Assembly (NCBI GenBank): GCA_015060975.1
Contig: SUXI01000004.1
Coordinates: 1-64,000, forward strand
Source: Bacteroidales bacterium
Lineage (GTDB): Bacteria; Bacteroidota; Bacteroidia; Bacteroidales; Muribaculaceae
Length of the DNA: 64,000 bases
Reading direction: 5' to 3'
The position numbers and the translations under genes were made by a program. The notes beneath the pieces are model-generated. The model did no database searches. It was not told where the DNA came from and saw nothing but the letters and a program-made list of their open reading frames with translations. Positions 31,956 through 40,970 of the stretch are shown in pieces; position 1 is the first letter of the stretch, and the number at the start of each line of letters is the position of its first letter.

Positions 31956-32868
31956 GTTTATAAAATATTTTGGGGAGATGTATTTTTAGCCATAAATAAG
32001 TTAACTCTTTCAAACTCAACTTTGGTCTATAACGAAATAAACCTAACTTTTGATATGAATTAATTTCATTTATATAACTAATATAGTTACACTTTTTTAA
32101 GTGCTCAATAAATTTAGTATGGTACCAATAATTAACCCCAGATTTTATAGAGTAAAAATTATTAGAATATTTAATAGATAATTCATCAATCACTTTATGC
32201 ATTTCAATTATATGATGATGTGTTTCAATGCTAGATAAATTATATTTTATTTCAGGTATCTCAAGTTGGTTATAGATGTAGCCGCATTCAGAAATCAATT
32301 TTAATTTTGTGGTGTATTTTAAGTATTTGAATACAAAATGAGTGTCTTCTCCTGATCGTAATGATTCATCAAATTTCAAATTATTTTGTTTAATAATTGA
32401 ATATTTAAAAATCTTTGAATAAGGACCATTTATTAAATTCAGGTTGTACAGATATATGATGATTTCGGGGATATTATTATAATTAATTATTTGATTATCT
32501 ATTATAATTTCTTTAGAATTGATTGTCATTCCACAAATTGTCATATCGAACTCTTGGTCATATAGATTACCAATGAAATTATTTGTGATAAAATCATCGC
32601 TATCAACAAACGTAATCCACTCACCTTGTGCTATTTCTAAACCTTTATTTCGGGCTGAACTTGCTCCTCCATTTTCTTTATGAATAACAATTATACGAGA
32701 ATCTTTTTTTGCATATTCATCACAAATTTTTCCTGAATTATCAGTACTTCCGTCGTCAACTAATATCAACTCAAAGTCTGAAAAAGTTTGAGCTAATATG
32801 CTATCAATGCAACGAGATAAATACTTTTCGGTATTATATACTGGAACTATAATCGAGACACTAGGCAT
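31939..32868 (-). CDS. Glycosyltransferase family 2
   Basis: [70 protein letters not shown]. Confidence 0.93.
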   Translation of the reverse strand: MPSVSIIVPVYNTEKYLSRCIDSILAQTFSDFELILVDDGSTDNSGKICDEYAKKDSRIIVIHKENGGASSARNKGLEIAQGEWITFVDSDDFITNNFIGNLYDQEFDMTICGMTINSKEIIIDNQIINYNNIPEIIIYLYNLNLINGPYSKIFKYSIIKQNNLKFDESLRSGEDTHFVFKYLKYTTKLKLISECGYIYNQLEIPEIKYNLSSIETHHHIIEMHKVIDELSIKYSNNFYSIKSGVNYWYHTKFIEHLKKCNYISYINEINSYQKLGLFRYRPKLSLKELTYLWLKIHLPKIFYKLEHKN

Positions 32869-33964
32869 TGCTATTTAAGTTATCGGTTAGAAATTTAACA
32901 CTTTTGTCCTTTAGTGTTAATTTAATATCTTCTATTATTCTCCAATCAATTTGATTTGAGTTTAGATTAATACATTTTACATCATAAAATAATCTATCTT
33001 GAAGATTGAATTGAGATAGTAATGAAGTGAAACGGCTATTGCCTCGTAAATTGTTGCATATAGAATAAAAGTCTTTATTGAAAATTATAGAAAATACAGT
33101 CCCATGAAATGAATCGGTAATAATAAGTTCTGCATCACGAAACATAGAAAGCCATTCTTCAACATATAGAGAGCAATTTTTATGCGCACTTATAATATTT
33201 AATTCAAGACTTTTTTTATATGCTATTTGTTCTAAATGATTCCTAATTTCATCTGTAACATCCAAGATATATGCAACTAATATTTTTTTACTAGACTTTG
33301 GGATATATTTACATATACTTAGGTAATAGTCTTTTTCAATCAATAATGTTGGATCTAAAACAGACACAACGTCATGGCGTTTTAAAAAATTTTTACAAAA
33401 ATCAATGCCTTCAATCTCTCTAGTTGAAACTGCATCAAATTGTTGTATTAATTTTGAATATTTTGAAGATTGGATATCTGAGTACTCCCATTCTGATACC
33501 CCAAATGATGCGGCATATGCAATACGATTAATTTTATGATCTGCAGGAATGAACGATAAAAACATATAATCTAAGCTCACTGTATTATATAGTGGTCTCC
33601 ATACTTGATCGCTACCTACAATAACTGCATCATACTGCATGATACTGCTAGTTGTAAATTCATGAATATAATTAAGGTTAACATATTTATCAACAAATGG
33701 CTTAGTGTATTTTCTTAAATTTAAATAATACTGGTTGTGCTTTTGCTCGCTAAAAATATTTTGACGTCTTCTTAATATATATTTTGATATAATTCTCTTT
33801 GGTAAATCAATTATCAAATTAGTTGTGGATATATATTGATTTATATCTTTTTCTAATGTAATTGGTGTGTGACCAAGCTTAATTAAAACCTGTTGCAATG
33901 CATAATTTTGCAATACACCTCCATAGTTAGCCCGTAAAGGTTGTGTTAATATCGCTATTTTCAT
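32861..33964 (-). CDS. Polysaccharide pyruvyl transferase family protein
   Basis: ILTQPLRANYGGVLQNYALQQVL; VGSDQVWRP; ITDSFHGTVFSIIFNKDF. Confidence 0.9.
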   Translation of the reverse strand: MKIAILTQPLRANYGGVLQNYALQQVLIKLGHTPITLEKDINQYISTTNLIIDLPKRIISKYILRRRQNIFSEQKHNQYYLNLRKYTKPFVDKYVNLNYIHEFTTSSIMQYDAVIVGSDQVWRPLYNTVSLDYMFLSFIPADHKINRIAYAASFGVSEWEYSDIQSSKYSKLIQQFDAVSTREIEGIDFCKNFLKRHDVVSVLDPTLLIEKDYYLSICKYIPKSSKKILVAYILDVTDEIRNHLEQIAYKKSLELNIISAHKNCSLYVEEWLSMFRDAELIITDSFHGTVFSIIFNKDFYSICNNLRGNSRFTSLLSQFNLQDRLFYDVKCINLNSNQIDWRIIEDIKLTLKDKSVKFLTDNLNSNA

Positions 33965-35097
33965 TTTGTTATCATTCTTTTGCAGCGACTTGCGATGCGA
34001 CGGATTAGAGATGGTTGCTGTTTTTTGCAGATTTTGTCATATATCGCAAAACCATATTTGTCGAAGTTTTCAAAGAAATATTGACGATATTTTGGTTCTG
34101 ATACGCTTTTAAAATAACTAGGGTTGTATTTTATAGCAGTATTGAAGTCTGTCTCGATTCTATCGCATTTTAATTTGTTAAATAAATTAAGACCTTTTTC
34201 GCTATTAATTAGTACTAAATTACAACCTTTATCATCATCAAAATCGGGATGAAGATGATGTATTCCCCAAAAATCGGCTATTGTTATGTCGCTTTTGCTT
34301 TTTCCTGACAATGTTTGACATTTATAGCATGATGGTCTTAAGCATAGATTCTGAAGAAAAACTTTTAGATAAATATTCTCTTGGAGTGTTTCATTACAGA
34401 TTGTACCATCTGTTGAATCTATTTTAACTCCAAATAGTTTCCATCCATTTGTTTTATCTCTATGTGACACAAATTTTATTTGTTGTCCATTATTTCGTAT
34501 CTCTGCTAAATAGTGATTCCAAACATTGGGACTTGGAACTCCATGACAAATTATATCTACACAAATGAGATTTTCATATTCTTTTCTCAAAAAACGCTTT
34601 AGACCAGCAATTTGACAAGGTGTGCCACTAAATAATACGTGTTTGCCGTCTTTTAGGTATTCTTCTGCAAGAATATAGTTATTATTAATTTTTGATTGAA
34701 CATATTTGCTACCTCGAAATTTTGCAAGACCTTCAATAGTAACGGTGTAGTCATGTTCAACCTCCCAGGTCGTATTATATTTAGCCCCAAAAACGATACC
34801 TCCATTATTAATCACTTCACTAGCAATAAGAGTAAATATCCCCCCCGAAGAACTTTGCTTTCGAGTATTTTCATCATTGTTTTTTGCAGCAAAGGTCTTA
34901 ATGGGTTCAGATGGTAGCTCTTGATTAATAATAGGGCACACACGTTCACATAATCCACAATTAGTACAGATTGACTTATTTATTTGTGGATATAAAAATC
35001 CTTCGCTATCTTGAGTTAACTCAATAGCATTATGTGGGCATCGTTGAGCACATGCACCACATCCACAACAATCATATTTTGACTTTATTATAATCAT
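33961..35097 (-). CDS. Coenzyme F420 hydrogenase/dehydrogenase beta-subunit-like protein with two 4Fe-4S motifs
   Basis: CCGCGACAQRCP and CTNCGLCERVCP ferredoxin clusters; RKQSSSGGIFTLIASEVI; FSGTPCQIAGLKRFL; CVDIICHGVPSPNVW. Confidence 0.9.
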   Translation of the reverse strand: MIIIKSKYDCCGCGACAQRCPHNAIELTQDSEGFLYPQINKSICTNCGLCERVCPIINQELPSEPIKTFAAKNNDENTRKQSSSGGIFTLIASEVINNGGIVFGAKYNTTWEVEHDYTVTIEGLAKFRGSKYVQSKINNNYILAEEYLKDGKHVLFSGTPCQIAGLKRFLRKEYENLICVDIICHGVPSPNVWNHYLAEIRNNGQQIKFVSHRDKTNGWKLFGVKIDSTDGTICNETLQENIYLKVFLQNLCLRPSCYKCQTLSGKSKSDITIADFWGIHHLHPDFDDDKGCNLVLINSEKGLNLFNKLKCDRIETDFNTAIKYNPSYFKSVSEPKYRQYFFENFDKYGFAIYDKICKKQQPSLIRRIASRCKRMITK

Positions 35098-36719
35098 TTC
35101 TTTAATATTCTCAATTTTAACTTATGAAATTGAGTTTTCATTTGTTCTTGTTCTGTCTTATTACAGCCCAAATAATAAATCGTTATTGATGTACAAATTA
35201 CAGCAATAATTGAAGTTGAAAAGAACTGAAGTGTTTGATTAGGGATGCATTTATAACATACAAAAGGAATGATACTTGCAATAATCGCTACAATAATCAC
35301 ACGAAGATATACATTAGTTAGGAAATGTAATGAGTTTAGCCCTGGAATATCACCTCGAAGCATATATAACCGTGCAAGCATTGCTAATATTGATGTTATA
35401 ACTTTTGCAATAAAAACAAATTCAATAGGTGCACCCAACCATAATGCAATATATGCTATTGGAAGTGTTAGCAATAAAATTCCGCCTACTACAATTTGAT
35501 AGTTTCTGATTTTACCAGTTGCGTTTTTGGTGCGAATAAGAGGAAGTGAAATAAGTTCATTTAAAGTGTATAATATCGTTATGCGGGCAAAGTTAATAGT
35601 ATGTTCTGGTACTTGTCCAAGCCAAATTTGTAAAATAAATTCAGCATTTAAGTATATTGGAATAGCTAGTAATAGCATCATAAAAGGAGCATATTTACTT
35701 CCAATATAAATTATATTGATTAATTCTTTATATTTTTTCGCAGCATACAATTTTGTTATTTGAGGGGTAAATGCCGCTGTAAAGTTCTCAACAAAAGCCG
35801 TGATAATACTATTTAATGACATCGCAATACCAGCTGCAGCATTTACTATAGTAGTTTTTGTAAAAATATTTAGAAGAATACTTATGCCTTGATTACGAAG
35901 AATATCCGCACTACACCCAAATAATTGCCATCCTGCAAAATTAAACATTTGCTTAAATAATTTTTTATCTAAAATTGGACGATACGAGCATTCAACAAAC
36001 TTGAGTTTACAATACCAACCATAGATAAGACGAATTATTATTGCAACAATGACTCCCAATACGGCATAAGTTTTAAGTTTGTCGTAGGGAGAAATTAATA
36101 GTAAAAATACTATTAACAATTTGAAAACAACTTCTATAATACTGATATATGCAAATACGTTCATTTTTTCGTGAGCTACAATACAAGCATTATATGGTAA
36201 ACTAATTAATCCTACTGCAAACCCTATTAACGAGCAATGAAATACCCAGTGAGCGGCAACCATTCTATCATGGGCTATTTCAAGTTTATTATTTAAGAAC
36301 CATATACCGACAATTTCTGCAACAATAATAACCACTATAGCTAATATTATCTGAATTGTAACTGATGTTGAAAAAACTCGTTTTAACTTTTCAATATTAC
36401 CAGTGCCTAATTCAAAGGTAATAAAACGACCTATTGATGCAGATATTGACGCTGATATAAGGGAAAACATTGCAACGACGCCACCAACAACATTATTTAT
36501 CCCATAATCTTCAACTCCAAGGGTATTTAGTACTACACGTGAAGTATATAAACCTACAGCCATGGTAATCAACATGCGGAAATATAAGAATATGGTATTC
36601 TTTGCGATTCGCTTGTTCGATGATATTGGCTCGTTGGTTGGAGTGGGGGAGTCAAGATGTTGTGAGTCTTGACTTTGTGTTTGGTCTTTTATTATGTCCG
36701 ATTCTTGTTCGTTGGCCAT
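35094..36719 (-). CDS. Wzx-type polysaccharide flippase (MATE/MOP superfamily)
   Basis: Multi-TM; NTIFLYFRMLITMAVGLYTSRVVLNTLGVEDYGINNVVGGVVAMFSLI. Confidence 0.88.
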   Translation of the reverse strand: MANEQESDIIKDQTQSQDSQHLDSPTPTNEPISSNKRIAKNTIFLYFRMLITMAVGLYTSRVVLNTLGVEDYGINNVVGGVVAMFSLISASISASIGRFITFELGTGNIEKLKRVFSTSVTIQIILAIVVIIVAEIVGIWFLNNKLEIAHDRMVAAHWVFHCSLIGFAVGLISLPYNACIVAHEKMNVFAYISIIEVVFKLLIVFLLLISPYDKLKTYAVLGVIVAIIIRLIYGWYCKLKFVECSYRPILDKKLFKQMFNFAGWQLFGCSADILRNQGISILLNIFTKTTIVNAAAGIAMSLNSIITAFVENFTAAFTPQITKLYAAKKYKELINIIYIGSKYAPFMMLLLAIPIYLNAEFILQIWLGQVPEHTINFARITILYTLNELISLPLIRTKNATGKIRNYQIVVGGILLLTLPIAYIALWLGAPIEFVFIAKVITSILAMLARLYMLRGDIPGLNSLHFLTNVYLRVIIVAIIASIIPFVCYKCIPNQTLQFFSTSIIAVICTSITIYYLGCNKTEQEQMKTQFHKLKLRILKK

Positions 36720-36732
36720 CTATTGATTGAGT

Positions 36733-37665
36733 TTAATGGCTTTGTAAAGACGGGAATATTGGGAGTATTCGCCAATATATATAGTCCTTAATATTTAATG
36801 CTTGCCATAGTTGCAATTTATTTGAGCTATCTCGGAATATTTTTAATTCGGAGATTTTTTCATCTTTGTGAATTGATTTTAGATGGGTGTAAAATAAATG
36901 CAAATATGTGGCGTATGCTAATTTTTTAAGTTCGTTTAGTTTTACATTAAATCTTTTTTCTATTTTTTCAATAGATGAAATTTTTGCGTAAATATGGTTT
37001 ACACATTCTTTTGAGTTAAGTGAATATTTCTGATCAATAGATGTCGCATCAAAATTGTACTGATAAACAATATTTGATATCAATTTAATGCTATTGCAAT
37101 AAGGTAAATAGTTATATACAAAAATTGTATCTTCACCACGTTTTAATGAGGTGTCAGATTTCAAAGATGATTCTTGAATGATGTCTGTACGAAACATTTT
37201 GCAACATATAGTTGTGAGATACATTGCATCGGAATCTTTGATAAACCAATCTGCAATTTCTGTATCACTAGATAAAGTGTCGGTTGATATAGGAACATAA
37301 ATAGCTTTATTCATTCCTATTGTTTCCAGACCGGCTATTTCAAAATCATAATTATAGGTAAATGAACTTAGATAATCGGTTGATATTGTGTCATCACTAT
37401 CAACAAAAGTTATGTAATCACCTTTAGCTATAGTTAATCCACTATTGCGCGCTGAACTAGTTCCGCCACTTTCTTTGTGTATTACAATGATGCGTTTGTC
37501 CTTTGTTGCATAATAATCGCTTATCTCCCCTGATTTATCAGTGCTCCCATCATTGATGAGAATCAATTCAAAATCGGTGTATGTTTGAGCCAAAATGCTG
37601 TCAATACATCTTGATAGATGCATCTCTGAATTATATATAGGAACTATAATAGAAACTTTTGGCAT
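36733..37665 (-). CDS. Glycosyltransferase family 2
   Basis: MPKVSIIVPIYNSEMHLSRCIDSILAQTY; LINDGSTDKSGEISDYYATKDKRIIVIHKESGG; start revised to MPKVS. Confidence 0.92.
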   Translation of the reverse strand: MPKVSIIVPIYNSEMHLSRCIDSILAQTYTDFELILINDGSTDKSGEISDYYATKDKRIIVIHKESGGTSSARNSGLTIAKGDYITFVDSDDTISTDYLSSFTYNYDFEIAGLETIGMNKAIYVPISTDTLSSDTEIADWFIKDSDAMYLTTICCKMFRTDIIQESSLKSDTSLKRGEDTIFVYNYLPYCNSIKLISNIVYQYNFDATSIDQKYSLNSKECVNHIYAKISSIEKIEKRFNVKLNELKKLAYATYLHLFYTHLKSIHKDEKISELKIFRDSSNKLQLWQALNIKDYIYWRILPIFPSLQSH

Positions 37666-37697
37666 TATAAACAATTATTGCTCAATCTAACAATATA

Positions 37698-38651
37698 CTA
37701 ATTAATGAGGTTGCTAATCATTTTTTTTGCAATACGCGAAATTGATTTCTTTTCAGTTCCATATAAATTTTCAGCAGTTGGCAATTGATAGGAACTCCAA
37801 AATGGTTGGTTGAGTTCGTTTTGCAAATAATCTAATGCAGAATCATGCGACATAGTGTTTGAGTTGATTAAATGTCGAATGTGATATTTGAGCAATTCTA
37901 CAAACTCATTTTGCATTGCAGGTATATAGTGTTCATAACCATATTCTTTAGCCCAATCACTCTTTATTTGATAGACTTGTTTATATTCTTGTAATGCATC
38001 TAAATTGAAACTTGTTGATGTTGCACCAGACCAGCGATAGTTATATTTTGCAGATGGAACATATTCAATTTTAGGTTGAGATGCAAATATTGGCAAATTG
38101 AAAATCCTATCTTCACCCCAAAAACCATTGTATTGAATCGGTTTTATAGAACACAATAATTCTGTCTTATATAATTTCCCACAACAATGTACAGGAAAAA
38201 ACTGTTCATTATATAAACAAGCATTCAATGCACGAGAAGAATCATATATAGATTTAAAATTGACAGGAATATTAAAGCGAGTTATGCGACGTTTGACATT
38301 CATTTGAACGATAGCAGCTTGAGTCGATTTTTGGAGTTCTACACATTCTCTTAAAGCGTTATTGCTTAAATAGTCATCTGCATCAATAAATGTTATAAAA
38401 TCTCCTTTTGCAAGTTTTATTCCAATTTGCCTTGATTTCGGTAACCCTTGATTGGTTTCGTTGCTGACTAATTTTATGAAGTTATTATATTTTAAGCAAA
38501 TAGCTTTGGAATTATCAGTACTGCAGTCATCTACGACAATTATTTCGCAATTGTCATGTGTCTGATTTAATGCCGATTTGATAGCTCGCTCAATATACGA
38601 TTCTTTATTGTATAACGTGATAACTATGGATACCATCAAAGAAGTTTTCAA
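37698..38651 (-). CDS. Glycosyltransferase family 2
   Basis: VSIVITLYNKESYIERAIKSALNQTH; VVDDCSTDNSKAIC; ITFIDADDYLS; TTG start overlaps the upxY stop, with an alternative ATG at 38636. Confidence 0.9.
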   Translation of the reverse strand: MKTSLMVSIVITLYNKESYIERAIKSALNQTHDNCEIIVVDDCSTDNSKAICLKYNNFIKLVSNETNQGLPKSRQIGIKLAKGDFITFIDADDYLSNNALRECVELQKSTQAAIVQMNVKRRITRFNIPVNFKSIYDSSRALNACLYNEQFFPVHCCGKLYKTELLCSIKPIQYNGFWGEDRIFNLPIFASQPKIEYVPSAKYNYRWSGATSTSFNLDALQEYKQVYQIKSDWAKEYGYEHYIPAMQNEFVELLKYHIRHLINSNTMSHDSALDYLQNELNQPFWSSYQLPTAENLYGTEKKSISRIAKKMISNLIN

Positions 38652-39166
38652 TTCTCAATACGCTCAACCAGTGATGGATGAACAAATGCTGTAGCTACTG
38701 CTGCAATTCCGTTGATACAAACAACAACCCTACGGTCGCCTTTAATTCTCATGAAATAACCTTCTGCACCTTCAAATACTCCACCTGTTATTCTCACTCT
38801 GTCACCTTTTTTGAAATTAGATATATTAGGTTCTAAATAAACAATTTGCTCAGTGGTATTGCCTGCTACCGCTATGAAATTTCTCATCTGTTTTTCAGGG
38901 ATTACAATAGGTTCGCGAGTTTCACGATTCATTATATAGCGAATAGGCAGGGTCGTAGTGCTTTTATATTCTTTGAGTTCAGCTTTACAGATATTTATAA
39001 ATATCAAATTATGTATTGCCGGCACAAGCTCTTTTATGCGTCGTTCGCCTCTAATCACAATGCGATGCTTCATTGGAAGGAAATTCTCAATATGCTTTGA
39101 GTCGAGATCCCGTTTAACTTTCATTTCCCGATTATATGTAACCCTTATGGCAAACCACTGTTTCAC
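38648..39166 (-). CDS. UpxY-type NusG-like transcription antiterminator of the capsule operon
   Basis: WFAIRVTYNREMKVKRDL NGN-like start and KOW-like KKGDRVRITGGVFEGAEGYFMRIKGDRRVVV; first gene of the locus; GTG start. Confidence 0.9.
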   Translation of the reverse strand: MKQWFAIRVTYNREMKVKRDLDSKHIENFLPMKHRIVIRGERRIKELVPAIHNLIFINICKAELKEYKSTTTLPIRYIMNRETREPIVIPEKQMRNFIAVAGNTTEQIVYLEPNISNFKKGDRVRITGGVFEGAEGYFMRIKGDRRVVVCINGIAAVATAFVHPSLVERIEN

Positions 39167-39181
39167 TTATGAACAAAACTT

Positions 39182-39248
39182 GGGGACACCATTAAATGCA
39201 ATTTGATGGCAATCAGGTGATTAGTTGAAATTCCCCCATCCGGGTGGA
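39182..39248 (-). promoter_or_regulatory. Structured 5' leader of upxY: nested helices and two alternative partners for one G run
   Basis: On the minus strand GGGGA (39236-39232) pairs with UCCCC (39186-39182), enclosing GCCAUCAAAU-UGC-AUUUAAUGGU (39210-39188) and AAUC/GAUU; UCCaCC (39248-39243) can pair with the same G run. Confidence 0.45.
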
Positions 39249-39301
39249 TAAATAATTCTGTTTTTGAACGCATTTTTGAGCGTTTTTACAAAAATACATT
39301 A

Positions 39302-39309
39302 CAAATTTA
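39302..39309 (-). promoter_or_regulatory. Candidate -7 box (TAAATTTG on the minus strand) for upxY; a second candidate, TATTTTTG, lies at 39289-39296
   Basis: TAnnTTTG matches about 125-140 bp upstream of the GTG start; no convincing -33 TTTG. Confidence 0.35.
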
Positions 39310-39404
39310 ATATATTTTTTTGGTTTGTGCCATTTTTTTACCTATTCTACACCGTAATAGTATAAAAAATTGAGATTATTTAAGAGATTTATCTTGTACT
39401 TGTT

Positions 39405-39581
39405 TTAATGTGCTGCACTGAACTTTTGTTTTTTTGTCTTTTTACTTCTTGGCGCATTATGGCTATATGTTGCGAATTCGCAGCAGGTTTGGCGTAGCCT
39501 ATCCCTTTCTGGAACATTAGCATCCATGTGAAATGTCACGTTCACCGGTTCTTTATGTTCTTGTGTAATAGCGTAGCAATG
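39405..39581 (-). other. Unassigned small ORF or repeat-like island between purT and upxY
   Basis: Open frame HCYAITQEHKEPVNVTFHMDANVPERDRLRQTCCEFATYSHNAPRSKKTKKQKFSAAH*; first ATG at 39527 gives 40 aa; less AT-rich than its flanks; contains the palindrome TGCGAATTCGCA (39471-39482). Confidence 0.3.
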
Positions 39582-39604
39582 CTAATAAAGATATATAATA
39601 TAAT

Positions 39605-39642
39605 GAGACTATGTCTAAATTGAGAAATTTAGACATAGTCTC
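39605..39642. terminator. Strong hairpin terminator downstream of purT
   Basis: GAGACTATGTCTAAATT-gaga-AATTTAGACATAGTCTC perfect 17-bp stem with AT-rich flanks. Confidence 0.75.
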
Positions 39643-39747
39643 TGTTATTTTTAGTTACACTATAAAGTATTATTATGTAATAGCCTCCCTTCACCCGGCA
39701 ATCTGTGTTCCTAATGCGTTGAAATTAGAGGTGGCGTAAATTGTTTA

Positions 39748-40938
39748 TTATCTAGGAAGCACGTTAACTTTTAGTTTGTTGTAAGCACGTTCAGCTTTTT
39801 CACGAGCAGCTGTTACTGTTTCATCTGTAGCAAGAATTACAGCCATGCGACGATGGCCTTTGATTTCGGGTTTGCCAAAAATACGCATTTGCACGCCTTC
39901 TTCAGCCAAAACTTCTTCAAGATTATCCATCTCAATTTTGTCGGTATCGCCTTCAATAACAACAGCACGAGATGCCGATGGACCATAGAAACGAATTGCA
40001 GGAACGGGCAGTCCGAGCAACGCACGAGCATGTAAAGCAAATTCACTCATATCTTGTGAAATCATTGTGACCATACCGGTGTCGTGAGGACGAGGAGATA
40101 CTTCACTAAATATAACATCATCGCCCTTAATAAACAATTCAACACCAAAGATGCCATATCCACCAAGAGCATCTGTAACTTTTTTTGCAATTTCTTGAGC
40201 TTTGGCAAGAGCATTGTCGGTCATAGGTTGTGGTTGCCAAGAGTAGCGATAGTCACCATCTATTTGAATATGTCCCACTGGAGCGCAGAATGAAGTGCCT
40301 GAGCAACTACGAACGGTTAATAGCGTGATTTCATAATCAAATTTAATAAAGCCTTCGACTATAACACGACCTGCACCAGCTCGACCACCTTCTTGAGCTA
40401 TTTTCCAAGAATTTTCGATGTCTTCAACCGATTTGATAACACTTTGTCCATGCCCCGAAGAACTCATGATAGGTTTTACAACGCATGGTATCCCTATTTC
40501 ATCAACAGCTTTGATAAATTCATTATAATCAGATGCAAAACGATAAGGAGATGTCTTAACTCCTAACTCTTCAGCCGCAAGACGGCGGATGCCCTCGCGG
40601 TTCATTGTCAACCATGCAGCGTTAGCCGTTGGCGTTACATTATATCCTTCGGCTTCGAGCTCTTTTAGTACATGGGTTGCAATAGCTTCAACCTCCGGGA
40701 TAATATGGTCGGGTTTTTCCAACTCTATTATTTCACGAAGTTTAGCACCATCAAGCATATTGAAAACGTGGCAACGATGAGCAATTTGCATCGCCGGAGC
40801 GCTTGCATATTTGTCACAAGCCACAACTTCAACACCATAGCGTTGCAATTCAATTGCAACCTCCTTTCCTAATTCTCCACTCCCTAATAGTAGGGCTTTG
40901 CGACCAACCGGGGTCATTACTGATCCTATTTTTGCCAT
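39748..40938 (-). CDS. purT: Formate-dependent phosphoribosylglycinamide formyltransferase
   Basis: [57 protein letters not shown]. Confidence 0.95.
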   Translation of the reverse strand: MAKIGSVMTPVGRKALLLGSGELGKEVAIELQRYGVEVVACDKYASAPAMQIAHRCHVFNMLDGAKLREIIELEKPDHIIPEVEAIATHVLKELEAEGYNVTPTANAAWLTMNREGIRRLAAEELGVKTSPYRFASDYNEFIKAVDEIGIPCVVKPIMSSSGHGQSVIKSVEDIENSWKIAQEGGRAGAGRVIVEGFIKFDYEITLLTVRSCSGTSFCAPVGHIQIDGDYRYSWQPQPMTDNALAKAQEIAKKVTDALGGYGIFGVELFIKGDDVIFSEVSPRPHDTGMVTMISQDMSEFALHARALLGLPVPAIRFYGPSASRAVVIEGDTDKIEMDNLEEVLAEEGVQMRIFGKPEIKGHRRMAVILATDETVTAAREKAERAYNKLKVNVLPR

Positions 40939-40970
40939 AATAACGAGAAAAGTATAATTATTAGATTAAT

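Noticed and set aside
39316-39342. Possible leader peptide MAQTKKIY upstream of upxY
   Set aside because: Very short, and it would lie upstream of the best candidate -7 box, so probably not transcribed.
39167-39740. Invertible capsule promoter upstream of upxY
   Set aside because: No long inverted repeats flanking the candidate -7 boxes were found; the perfect 17-bp repeat at 39605-39642 has a 4-nt loop and is a terminator hairpin. GTAATAG occurs three times as a direct repeat but is too short to support recombination.
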